Shown here one piece after another: positions 10,837-21,821 of a stretch of 64,000 nt of DNA. The position numbers and the translations under genes were made by a program. The notes under the pieces were generated by a model that saw nothing but the letters and a program-made list of their open reading frames with translations, had not been told where the DNA came from and ran no database searches. The first letter of the stretch is position 1, and each line of letters begins with the position of its first letter. This DNA is from Anastrepha obliqua (lineage: Eukaryota > Arthropoda > Insecta > Diptera > Tephritidae). Where the stretch lies: the NCBI RefSeq assembly GCF_027943255.1, contig NC_072893.1, positions 56,948,001-57,012,000 on the forward strand, read 5' to 3'.

Positions 10837-12332
10837 CTTGAGTACTAGATTCATAATTGTACCAATAATGAGTACTGAAATGAAAAGTACTGAATGCCAA
10901 ATATTAAGTTGCACTCAGTATGGTTTCGAAGCACTCAGTGAAAAGTTCCGAATAAATATTATTGTACTTGGATACAGTACAGACTGCAGCACTCACAAAG
11001 ATGTTAATACTACAGGAGTATAGAAGCGATATGAATTTGTTTATTCTGATTCTCTAATTGGGTGACAGTGATTTACAATTTTCAACTTATTATTTATATT
11101 TTGAAGTGCTGTAAAGTCAAGGTTAGTTTTTGTGCTTTTAAAGGCACCCACTTCCTAAAAAATTCGCTATCGCAGCACTCGATTCAGTCGTCCTTCAAGT
11201 AAAAAATTCGTAACGCTCTTGAACACATGCAGCAATATAAAAACTGCTGAAATTTTTTGCAAAAATTGTATTTGGATATTTACATATGTATATGAAATAC
11301 TATTACTTTTAATTATTGCTTCTAATCATTCCAACTAAAAAAATAATAAAGTTCACATACCTAAAAACTTAAGTTAAGGTTCCTTGCTACTGTACTGTAT
11401 TAATTTTTTCGAGAACTTTTTGGTGTATATTTCTCGTAGGTTTTATTTCTTTTCGATAATCAGCAATCCAATGGCCATATGTACGGAATGCAGGTGCTTA
11501 AATAAAAAGTAGCTAAGGGTACTTTATTTAAAAATACAAATATACCAAAAACTTGCTTACCTTTTTTACTGATCTAGACCCGATTCTTTATAAAGTTTAT
11601 TAATTTTGCACTCAAATATTTTTGCCCATTTAAATTAATATAATATTTTGTGTTTTCTTGTCGTTCAAAAATTGCACAGGAATTCACATACATTTATACA
11701 TAGAATTCTTAATCACCAAAATACGTCAACATTGTGAATTTGCTTTTGCTGACTTCCGACTCTGTTCTACTTCGCACACATTTTACCTCAGTTCCCAGAA
11801 AGTCAGGAAAAGTAGATTATGGAATAGTTCACTTCTGAGACTATGAAAATTTTTACAGCAGTGCATAATTACATGCACACATAAAAATATATTCCAAAAG
11901 TGCATGTTAAAATTTACATCTGGCTATATGCGGTTGCACCTGGCCACATATGTAGGTAAATTTTAATGTTAATAGGCGCATCATTTTACGTTTTTTTTAT
12001 TCAAATGCAGCTGCACGATCGTCCGCTTGTTTGCCAGATAATGTTTTATTCGCATCTCAATGAGTACACAACATGAATGTACATTTTTTTTAATTTGCCC
12101 GGATTTTCGGGATCTTATTACAATATTACAGTCCCGGTATTCCGAAATTTAGATATTCATTACTTTTCAACAACTTTACCCAGCTGCTAGGTTGGAAAGA
12201 GCTTAGGTATCTTAGGTGAAGGGACACGAATCCCAGAAAGATGCGAATGAGGTAAAGTTAAGGATTTTAACCTCTGGTCAGTGGTACATGACTGAAAACA
12301 TATCCAAATAGCTGCCAAAAGCTCCTCGCGAA
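10837..12332. other. Spacer between the two peptide-gene repeats; no gene recognised
   Basis: About 1.5 kb, AT-rich. Several runs of AGTACTGAATGCC-like and GCACTCAGT phrases at 10838-11000 look mildly repetitive. No coding signal I can support. Confidence 0.4.
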
Positions 12333-12428
12333 AGCTAAAGGATTCAATACAATCAGAATGGAATAAATATACTCGCTCAATATCAATTTGATTTATTTGT
12401 ATGTATATTTGCACATCAATGTACAATT

Positions 12429-12668
12429 TTAATAACATTCTTGTATTTGTTCTCTCTTGTAATGCGAAGGAATTCGTACTAATGGATCGTTTCTTAAAAT
12501 ATCTTGATTTTCCATATTTATGTATCTTTTTATAGGTTCCGTGTGACCCAGATTAAATGGAACTCCCACAAAGCGTCCTTCTTCGAGAGGATAGTCCCTC
12601 ATGCCGATATATCCAGCATGGCTTGCTGTAATGCAGACTACGAAAATAAGAAAGATTGTCAATTTCAT
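12429..12668 (-). CDS. Small secreted peptide, paralogue 2 (C-terminally extended)
   Basis: A 79-aa single-exon ORF starting at the ATG at 12668. The signal peptide MKLTIFLIFVVCITASHA differs from paralogue 1 at one residue. The mature region keeps DYPLEE, LGHT, DILR, DPL and RIP but otherwise differs at roughly half of the aligned positions, and it carries a small insertion (about four residues) before LGHT. The paralogue-1 stop TAG is TAC here, adding 12 residues (YKREQIQECY plus flanking reading), including the only mature-region cysteine. Family unknown. The TATA box is at 12740-12746 and an AATAAA lies at 12392-12397 on the minus strand. Confidence 0.75.
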   Translation of the reverse strand: MKLTIFLIFVVCITASHAGYIGMRDYPLEEGRFVGVPFNLGHTEPIKRYINMENQDILRNDPLVRIPSHYKREQIQECY

Positions 12669-12739
12669 TCTCACTTAAATCAACTGAAAGCAATGGATGT
12701 GTAAAATTGACTGATACAATGAAGTTAGTAAGGATTGCC

Positions 12740-12746
12740 TTATATA
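12740..12746 (-). promoter_or_regulatory. TATA box of peptide gene 2
   Basis: TATATAA on the minus strand, 72-78 nt upstream of the ATG at 12668, in the same context as copy 1. Confidence 0.7.
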
Positions 12747-13077
12747 GGCGGTTTCTAGCCCTTAGTCATTGTTTTACAACGCTCTTTAGATTATTGTTGA
12801 GCATCGCTGCTGAAATACGTTGACTAAACAATTTGTGGTTATGAAATCACAAGAAATTTAACTTTAATCACATTTTTCTTTATTTTCGCTTTACATTGAA
12901 AGCAGCAATGTTAGCTGCAGCCAGTGAACTATAGGCTGATTCATTTTATTTATCGCAACGACCGATGAGACGGGGCACTGTGGCCAAGTACAGAATCCTT
13001 GCGATTAATTCAAAACTTAAAGAAAATTTAATTTTACAATACTGATGAATAATTTTAAAATACCGATTGTTGCTTGC

Positions 13078-14139
13078 TGAGCTTTGGTCATCCTTCCGTG
13101 CATTGTCAAAAATCATGTTTCTCTGTTGTGAATTGTTGAAAGCGTGAGGAGCGAATTTTTAGTAATTTTCATAGATACATTTTAGTGTGAAAGCATAAAC
13201 TATACTTCAAATTTGTCACGGAATCTTCAACTTCACTTGTTTTGGTTTTATTTTTAGTATGAAATGTAGTGCATATATACGAATGCTTCTGTTTTAAAAA
13301 GTTGCGCTGATTATGATTGATTTTGTATTTTAAAATAAATAAATCTGCCTTAAAGCCAACAACTTCCTACTTATTCCATTTGAATTGAGCTGAATTAGTT
13401 AAATATATGATCTTCTGTCAACCACAAAATATAAGTAAGTGCACTTGTTTACTTTCTCGGATTTTTTAATCGAATTTTTTTCAACATACCATAAGCTACT
13501 TTATCGGTTATACACAGGCTAAGAAATTATAAAATGCGTATAAATTTAACTATTCTCTCTTGTTTTCTTACTAATGAAATTATTTTCAATTCAAATTAAA
13601 AAAAAAAAATGGATTATTTAATTATTATTTATTAATCTTCTACAATATTGATGCAATTTTTCGAGTGAAGTTGCTCCACAATAAAGAATATTTAAATTCC
13701 GGGGTTATAGCAACAGGATCCCGAATATTCCGTAATCGAAAAATTAAAAAAAATTAATTAATGTATAGTTATAAATCAAGCCCTGCTTCGCAATAATGGA
13801 TACATCATACGAAACTAATAAATGAACGAGAATTTTAAACAGAATTTTACTACTTTTTCTCCCATTTGAAAATGCTTTGGGTTTAAAGTCATATTAGAAA
13901 CGTCTTTAAAGCTCATACTGCCTTTGTTAGTTCTACTCTCCTTTCCATATTGCGTTGATAATTTTTGTTACTAGATTTGCATGGTTTGTGCTTCGTTCAG
14001 TACCAAACTGTTACGAGTATAATGGTGATAGATTGATAAATAAGTAATATGTTATTTGTTCTTTATTACTTTTTTCATCGTCATACTTTATCAATTTCCT
14101 GACAAGAGATGTACGAAATTACGAAAAACTCATTTGTCA
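13078..14139. other. No gene recognised
   Basis: AT-rich, no element ends or coding similarity seen. Confidence 0.4.
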
Positions 14140-14332
14140 TAGTCATAGTCATCGTTCGTAATCCGCACGCTCCTAACCTTTCCATCACCACCTCTCCCCG
14201 CCCTCTCCCTGCACCTCATCGATCCTTCCCCTCTCCTCACTTCCTTGACAATGGTATCACAAAAGACGAATCCTTCTTCGTCCAAGTGTGCTCACTCCCT
14301 GGGCAACCATACTAACCTAACCTAACCTAACC
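14140..14332 (+). mobile_element. LINE 3' UTR fragment ending in (CCTAA)n
   Basis: CT-rich block (CACCTCTCCCCGCCCTCTCC) then CGTCCAAGTGTGCTCACTCC, ending at 14312-14332 in about four units of CTAAC/CCTAA. The same order (TCCAAGTG, GCAACCAT or GCAGCCAT, (CCTAA)n) recurs at 53150-53320 and in part at 15005-15047. I read these as 3' ends of one non-LTR retrotransposon group; no protein is left here. Confidence 0.5.
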
Positions 14333-15529
14333 ATTTGTTTGTCGGTATCACGCCCTCTTAAGGTATATAACCCATTTATTTTCAAATATTCTGCTAGCAA
14401 TCGAAATAAGTGTATTGTACTAAATTCCTACACTTTTGTTCGATTTAAGTGTAACTAAAAAAAATAAAAAAATATATAATTTCTTAAAATTATTATACAA
14501 ATTTTTTCCCCCAACAAAAGTATTCGGGAAAACGCTTTTATTACTTCCATTAGTGCGACGGGTATTCCTTGAAATGCTTCTTTGAATAAATTTAACGTTT
14601 TCGAAGTTTAGCCCCCTGTACGGCGGTTTGTTGCGGTAAGGAAATATTAAGCAGATTAAATGACGCTGGGGTTGTAGCGTCGTAATCGCGCATGGCTTAC
14701 CGTAACATTTGTTTCAGATGTATACTCATACCACATGCATTTTTATAATTACTCATCGTTGTAAAACAATTTATAATTTTGCATTATTCAGAAATTAATC
14801 CGAGAGAATTTCGTTGTGGGTTGTTATTATTATTATTAATTTTTTTTCGAAGAATTTACTCTTATTAATCTAAAATAAAAATTAAATGAAATCTGTAGCC
14901 AAATAAAGTAAGTAGCTGCGGTCAATGGAATCCAGTCTTCTCCACAACCCACACCTTTTTTTCTCTTTTATACCCTCAATAGTACCATAAGGTATGAAAT
15001 TTGTGTTTCTCGTCCAAGTGTGCCCTTGCATGGGCTGTCATGTAACTTAACCTTCTTTCTCATACAAGCTAAAAATTTTCAATTGGCTTGTACTACCTGC
15101 AGCGAAATATATATGGAAACTCTTAATTCATATGTGGCTTAATTGTCAAATTTTTAGTTTCGTGGTCCTACTGAGGTCAAATACATATTGTATATAGAAA
15201 TAACAGTTCATACTTAACCAGTAGTGGTGTTATTTTTGTTGTCCATTCTTGAAGATTACGAGAGTTTACGTTCCTATTTGATTTAAATACATCCGTATCG
15301 ATCTTAACCCAGCTTCTACTGAGCCTTTTGCTATATACAATAATCACTGCAAATCGATTTATCTATGCAGGAACAGTGGCTTTGCCAATTATCTGTTTAC
15401 GTCGGTACGCAAAATAAAAGGGAGAATTATATTTTTTTATTTTTTTATTTTTTAAACGTTAAGTAAATTCGTAATTAAAGATTTTAAAACTCAAAAATTG
15501 CGAAAATTTATCTAAAATATGGGTATGGG
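14333..15529. other. Mostly unrecognised; includes a short LINE-tail remnant at 15005-15047
   Basis: The piece TCTCGTCCAAGTGTGCCCTT...TAACTTAACCTT at 15005-15047 matches the LINE tail at 14277-14332. The rest is AT-rich without recognisable features. Confidence 0.4.
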
Positions 15530-15843
15530 TACGTTTATCGACGGTTGATCTGCCAACGTCCAACTCTTTAGACATATCGTCAAAAGTTCGACACGAGTCT
15601 TGATCCCAATAATTGTTGCAGTTGAGTATATACGAATTTTGTTGGTGCCCCTTCGTGATCTTTATCACTCATCTCGAAAATGCCATTCTTGAAGAGTTGA
15701 ATCCACTCTTCACAAGTTATATTTGATGAAGCGTGATTACCGTAAATATTGATCAATATACGACTGGCTTGAGCTGCACTTTTCTTTAAAAGGTAACAAT
15801 GAAGCATCCCACAAATCCTGTTTTTCGGGACGAGCGTAGACAT
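15530..15843 (-). pseudogene. Mauritiana-type mariner transposase, N-terminal fragment
   Basis: From the ATG at 15843 the minus strand encodes MSTLVPKNRICGMLHCYLLK, KKSAAQASRILINIYG, CEEWIQLFKNGIFEMSDKDH, then, after one frameshift, DQDSCRTFDDMSKELDVGRS. This matches the order of the N-terminal helix-turn-helix region of Mos1/mauritiana mariners. The catalytic domain is missing and the fragment stops near 15530. Confidence 0.7.
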
Positions 15844-15926
15844 TTTTGACGTCAGATAAAAAAAGGGTATTTACGCTTGAAACGAATGTTAACTACTGCG
15901 ATCGAGACCTCACATATATATACCTA

Positions 15927-16150
15927 TTTTGATAGTAGTTTATATTGCAGCGGACGCCGTAGCCGAAAGACTTCGATTCGGTGGTGGACAGCTTCGAATT
16001 CGCGAGCGTGAAATACTAAATGATAAAAAAAGTTTAGTTTTTTCTGATAGCACTCGCACCTCGGCAGGCAATGGCAAACTTCCGAGTGCATTTCTGCCAT
16101 GAAACAGCTATTCGTAAAAATTCATCTGCCGTTCGGAGACAGCACAAGGA
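15927..16150 (+). repeat. tRNA-like SINE, copy B (3'-truncated)
   Basis: Starts with the same phrase as copy A (GCGGACGCCGTAGCCGAAAG), has GCTTCGAATTCGCG as a B-box-like stretch and the body CTCGGCAGGCAATGGCAAAC, and ends after CATCTGCCGTTCGGAG. The tail is missing. Same head subtype as copy A. Confidence 0.75.
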
Positions 16151-17379
16151 TGTAATCTACACCAGATGCATCTATCTGCGATTCTGTTTATAAGAACTTG
16201 TTCTACTGGCAAAAGAATGGCAAAATCTACTAAAAACATTTTGCCTTTAAACGAAGAAGTCAAATTTTTGCTAATATCAACCGGTTAAGATTTTTTTTAT
16301 TTTTAGTTTTTAAGTACTCATCTGTTAATATTTTCGAGAAATTCAATTATTTTCAATAATAAAAATGAGTATCCATTAAATAGTTGGCATTGTTTTGACA
16401 TAGTATTTCAGTGCTCTATAGTCATAAATTACAAGGAAATGATTAAAAATAATTAAAGGGGTACTTTATTTGATGCATTTTGCAGGAAGAATAAGTAGTT
16501 AATATGATTAATTTTTTAAGTCTCTGCTCTCTATTTTTGGATAACTTAGCCTTTTATAATACAAAGACTTTTTCGTACCCTTTTTAAAGGGTACAAATCA
16601 AAATTTAAAATGAACAAATCAAACCAATTTTTCGTTTTTTGTTTCTGAATTATGTCCTTAAAGGTCACACAGAAAAAATTTAGCCCGTACACCTACTGCT
16701 TCAAATTTTTTACAAAATATGTATTTGGCTGAACCACTGTATGACGTAACTAGATAACTATATGCCAATGATACAATGGCTGTTGCTCAATGGATATAGA
16801 AAAAATGAGGATATTTACATACATACATATCTATGTAGTAAGACAGTTCCAATTTGTGAGCCACTAAAAATACTTTTGGAATTAAAAATTAGAACCTATT
16901 AAAGTGCCTTTGTGCCCGTATGTATATTAATATTCAGGTGAAATTTGAGATAAGTTGCTAATTTTGAAATAAAATTAAAATGACCATATCGGCAAATATG
17001 ACCTTTTCCAAAAACAAAATTTTTCTAACAATTGTCTAATATGACACCCATATTGCAATATGCATTTATGTCTACTTTGTAATATATTAAGTTTCACTTT
17101 TGAAATACAAACGACCCGTAATAGGCTTTCCATCGACTCTACAAACTTTATATTTTTCAAATTAAAAAAAAGGGTCAAATTGACACGGACGAATAAAAAA
17201 TAATAGGATAAATTGTTCTATAAAAAATATGTAACTAAAATTAATCAAATTATCAGGAAAACTTCTATACCCTGAAAGAGAAATTGCGCTTTTTAGAAAC
17301 AAACCGGCAACTATTCTCAGCTCTTTCTCTTTCATTTGTTTATTTTTGAAACTTTTTACACCAAATCCGACTTTATAAG
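16151..17379. other. No gene recognised
   Basis: AT-rich, no coding similarity seen. Confidence 0.4.
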
Positions 17380-17840
17380 TCTCTAACCATGCCCGCCATA
17401 TTGAATAGTGCAGAAGCTTGGGCGATAACATCACCTGATGCGACGGTCCTTAGAGTGCTTGAGAGGAGGATTCTGTGGAAGATGTGTGGGCCTTTACACA
17501 TTGGCAATGACGAATATCGATGGAACAAGAAGTTGTATAAACTGTACGCGGGCGTGAACGGAGTGTAGCGAATAAAGATACAGCACCTGCACTGGGTAGG
17601 CTATTTCGGACGAAAGCAAAGCTCTAGCACTGAAAACATTCGACACAATGTTTGAGGGTGCTAGCAGAGGAAAAGAAAGGCCTCCACTGCGTATGAAGGT
17701 CATTGGAAAAAAATTTGCGTCGCGGCATTTCAAATTTCTTCGGTTAACACATGAAAGAAACGACGGCTATAATGAAGAATTTTTTGACCACTTCTTACCA
17801 CTGCAGCCATCTATCGAAACATGGCGGTAGAAAAGGTGTA
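17380..17840 (+). mobile_element. RTE-like LINE 3' coding fragment
   Basis: In broken frames the plus strand encodes a post-RT tail: YKSLTMPAILNSAEAWAIT, VLRVLERRILWKMCGPLHIG, YRWNKKLYKLYAGVN, RIKIQHLHWVGYFGR, and a Gly/Arg-rich RKRKASTAYEGH stretch. The order (tyrosine-Met-Pro, GAEAW-like, ERKILRK-like, RIKxQRLxWxGH) is that of many insect RTE-like LINEs. Stop codons interrupt it. A sister fragment is at 25362-25690. Confidence 0.6.
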
Positions 17841-18023
17841 CAACAAAGGTGTAAGGGCTTATCGAAAGCTACGTAATGAAACGCTATATAAAATTTGTTG
17901 TACCAAAATGGTCACCAGCAGTCTTGATATAATAGCCACGGTAATATTACTTATATATTCATATCTACGATAAAATTTGGGAACCTTGTTTTTTCCCACA
18001 ACGTCCAGAAAATTTTTTACTGT

Positions 18024-18031
18024 ATGAGCAG
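18024..18031. repeat. 8-bp target-site duplication, left (ATGAGCAG)
   Basis: ATGAGCAG directly precedes the MITE and recurs at 18550-18557 directly after it. Confidence 0.85.
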
Positions 18032-18549
18032 TAGGCCGGGTCGATTTGTGGGGAGGAACGAATTCTGATCTCCCCGAATTTGGGTCGAACTTTTTAGTTT
18101 CTTTTCTCATGTAAAGGCCAAAAATGGTGATATTTTGAAATGATTGTATGGGGAACCCCCCAGGGGAGTTCCAGGGGGTGTGCCACTGGCATGGGTGGAT
18201 CGGCCGTCCAAAGTTAGTGGGGGTCAGTCATACATTTGGACTCGATTGGAGCACTCTAAATGGGACAAAGTGGTATTTTTCGTTCGACCCAAATTGGGGG
18301 ACATCAGAATTCGTTTTAGAGGTATGGTTCCTTCGGCAAAGTTTCTTATTTTGATCCCTAAAATATGATTTTCACAGAGCAATGGTCGATTTTTTTGCCT
18401 CCGCACAAAAGACACTAAAAGTTCGACCCAAATTGGGGGACATCAGAATTGGTTTTAGAGGTATGGTTCCTTCGGCAAAGTTTCTTCTTTTGATCCCTAG
18501 AATACGATTTTCATAGAGCAATGAGCGATTTTTAAATCGACCCGCCCTA
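18032..18549. mobile_element. hAT-like MITE with internal tandem repeat
   Basis: A 518-bp element with terminal inverted repeats TAGGCCGGGTCGATTT (left) and AAATCGACCCGCCCTA (right), flanked by a perfect 8-bp duplication (ATGAGCAG). An 8-bp duplication fits hAT (or P) transposons. Inside, a 139-bp unit beginning GTTCGACCCAAATTGGGGGA is present twice in tandem (from 18282 and from 18421), and a piece of it occurs inverted near 18067-18093. No transposase. The short frames across it are not genes. Confidence 0.85.
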
Positions 18550-18557
18550 ATGAGCAG

Positions 18558-20436
18558 CTATTTTTGGGTTTCTTTCTGTTGAAAAGAAAATAAGTACCTA
18601 CACTTGTGGCCCCTTAATTAAGTCGCTTCAGTTTTTCACAATATTCAGAATATGTTTCATTCTAAATCTTGTTTCGTTAGTTTTTTATAAAAACTTTGTT
18701 CATTGTATTACAAAAACCGTTTGAATGAAAGTTCCAAAATTTTTATATTTTCCATAAAAATTTTATAAGTAAAAATAAAAAAAATTATCATAAAAATATT
18801 TAGCTTTTTAATCTTTACAAAAATTCTGGATATTCAGTTTTATATTCAGTGAAATTGTGTGACAAAGAATATATTTAATACTTTTGTACATAAATATAAA
18901 GCAAATGTTCAGGTGATATTTGAGCATACGGATAGAGTATTCAAATACTCTGCAACTGGACAACATTCAATATAGGTGTCTAGGCGAAAGGTGTCTAACA
19001 TCTCCCTGTTAGCTTAACATTACTGTAGAAAATTAACATTGAAATTTATTACTTTTTAAGTTTGCTCTACACTATCAAATTACTTGCTTTTTATCACACT
19101 TGGACATTAACTTTTATTTCTTATATAAAACGTTCGTAATATACAGCAAAGGAAATGTGAAATTGTAAAATAGCGTGAAAATATTCAAATGAGTTGAAGG
19201 GGCAGTAAAAAACGTCGATACGTATATTAGGAAGGCTGTTTTCTTTGAAAGTTCGTAAGCTTAATGTCGCCCACGTTTGGTGTAGGTGAAAAAAATAATA
19301 ATAAAAGAAGGCATGGTATTATAAAGACCGTGAATATTTTGTAAATAAATTCTAGGTATATTTTATTATTTAATAAATATTAGTTCCAAAATATAATACA
19401 ATAATATATACAGCAAACAAAAAATGACCCAACCGATTGAATTACTGGTTTTTACAACTTCGAAATGCTTACTATCGTTCCGCATAAAACAAACGTATCA
19501 GTTGATTCCTAATACTTCCAAGGGTTTGGAGAAACAAGGAAAATTCAAGGAAAAAGAACATGCAGTTCGTTGTGTGCCACACTTAGGCAACGCAAATGTT
19601 ATTTCTGAATCCTTGGGAACTAGAAAAAATAATGTCACATTCAAGTGACTAATTTTGACATTTTGAAACCAGCTAGCACGAAGTAAATAAACAATTATTA
19701 GCTTAAAAAAAATTTCAAATAAAAAATAATAAATAATAAAAAAAATAATAAAATTTTTTTTACTCCCCTTGCGAATAAAATGAATTTTACTGAGAGTGCG
19801 CTAATAATGTTTTTTTAAAGAAGAAAGACAGTAAAATTTATGAGTATTTTGAATACTGCGGAAAACATTGAGAAATGCATTTAAACTTTTCCAAATAGAT
19901 GGCACTTTGTAAAGAAAATTCTTGGTTGTTAAATAAGTTCTAAATTACAGATTTTGTATTGTACAAACCAGTATTAATGCATGCGCTTGAGGTGCTAGAA
20001 GAGAATAATTCAAGTGTTGTGAGGCGGCCATCAATAAGTGAGGTGGTTCCTGTGCCAAAACTTGTTGCTAATTTCTATAAAAAAAATTATAAAACTTAAT
20101 TTCAACATTCTCACATATGAGAAAATTGATATGTGCGCTATGCTGCAACTCAATAGTAGCAAATCTGTATTTCTAGTAATTTCTATAACTCAGTAGTAGT
20201 AAATCTGTATTTCTAGTTTCTCATCATCACGTCAGGATTTTTTTAAATACTTCAAAGTTTCAGTTAGGACTTATAATTAAAAAAAAATTACCAATTCTAT
20301 ATAATAACGTGGCATAGACATATTGGTATCAAATTAAAGAAGAATGTCAAGAGAATTAAACAATTTTTCCCTTGGCAAAAAATGTGAATTTATTTTAGTG
20401 TTCGTTTTTCAATATCCAACAATTTTTATAATTTAA
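18558..20436. other. No gene recognised
   Basis: About 1.9 kb of AT-rich sequence. A 74-codon frame at 19424-19648 has no similarity I recognise and looks like chance. Confidence 0.4.
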
Positions 20437-20440
20437 TTAA

Positions 20441-21130
20441 GAGGTCCCGTTGGTCTAGAATTTTCAAAAACACCGATTCTTGGTTTTTTGATGTTTTGAA
20501 AGTATAGGGTTTAAGAAATATATTGTGAAATTTTCGGAAGGATATTTCCAGTATTTTCGATTCCACAACCGTTTTAGCAGGTAGAGTCAGATTCGTCACG
20601 TGGCCACTTTCAAAACTTTAAACTCAGTCATATCAAAACTACTTTTTTCGGGCTCGTGTTTCCAAAAAATTAAAACCGAATCGTCTGAAATTTTAATATG
20701 TTATTCATAACATCAATGGCTATCGTCCGTACTAGAATTATATTATTATTTCAATTATTTCGTAATTTTTTATTAAAAAACTTAAAAAACCCGATCTTTA
20801 AAATGTCAAATTCAAAACCGCGCCATTTTGTCAATTTGCTTTTTTTATTCTAGTACGGAACATAGATAGAGTCATACTGCTTAATAATTTTTTGGTTTTT
20901 GCGTTTGATATAAATAAAAGAGCCAAAAAGGACAACACTGTTCAGATCCAATTTTTCGGGAGGGTCAACTTCAGCTCCATTTTTAAAATTAAAAAAAAAA
21001 AAATTTATTTTCGTGTGTAAAAGAAGTTAAATAAAAGGCCTGAACAATTTAAATATCGTTTTTCATTTTTTATTGTGACAAAAAATTCCTAAAAATACCT
21101 TCATTTTCGAGCTCTAGGCCACCAGTGTTG
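20441..21130. mobile_element. TTAA-type MITE, copy 2
   Basis: The left end GAGGTCCCGTTGGTCTAGA follows TTAA (20437-20440). The right end is CGAGCTCTAGGCCACCAGTG followed by TTTA, a decayed TTAA. Homologous to copy 1 (6881-7298), which is shorter through internal loss. No coding capacity. Confidence 0.7.
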
Positions 21131-21229
21131 TTTAGCTGCATGAGAACTATCGATATCGATAATTATGGGTTGACAGCTGAGAATGGCAAACTGTGTTGAG
21201 ATTTCTATTCAGTAAGGTTTGGCAAGTCA

Positions 21230-21650
21230 TCATGAATCGTGTAACTTCAGAACAAAAATCGTGTAACTTGAAAAAAAATCTACTTTCAAAGTTCATCGAG
21301 CAAAGTTTTGAAGAAGACGCAGAAATGTCGATTCGTCATCTTTCTTAACCTATTGCGCTTTGTCCTTCAACTACTTGGAAAATTTTCAGTAAGGGTTTTG
21401 GTTAACGTGCGTATAAAACACAGCTCGTGCAAGAATTGAAACCAAATTACTATCATTTGCTTTGCATTTTTGCTGATTGGACTCGTTAATATTTATTGGA
21501 ATAAGTAGTCAAACTTAGATTGTTGGATATTATTGGAATAAGTAGTCAATCGAAGATCGTAGTCAGACTGAACGAATGGACTATGTAATTCGTAGCTGCA
21601 GCAAACATATGTCGCATATCATATTCAAAAAATATATATCATGAAACTAT
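21230..21650 (+). pseudogene. Decayed, internally deleted Tc1/mariner-type transposase
   Basis: Fragments in order on the plus strand: MNRVTSEQK, then SIRHLS..., TTWKIFSKGFG, RAYKTQLVQELKPNYYHLL, then a C-terminal tail RMDYVIRSCSKHMSHIIFK. This order (DNA-binding region, 'YKIQLVQELKP', short C-terminal basic tail) is that of the DD37-41D group. No catalytic residues remain. Confidence 0.5.
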
Positions 21651-21821
21651 ATACCACATTAAACTAAAAAAAATTCATTCGGTTAATATTGCTGTTTTGT
21701 ACTATAATTTTGAGATCTCAAGCTTTTAAAAAAATACCCGATACATTGGTTAACTATGTACAGTCAATGATTAGCCAAACTTGTACTAAGAAATAAAAAG
21801 TGGTTGGTTATCATTAATGTA

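Larger units (their letters stand above)
12333..13077. repeat. Segmental duplication, copy 2 (peptide gene 2 with promoter and flanks)
   Basis: Direct partner of 10090-10836. Identity is very high upstream of the gene and in the 3' flank, and much lower only across the mature-peptide codons. Confidence 0.9.

Noticed and set aside
18144..18368. Open frames within the hAT-like MITE
   Set aside because: They fall inside a non-coding element with exact ends and repeats and have no protein similarity I recognise.
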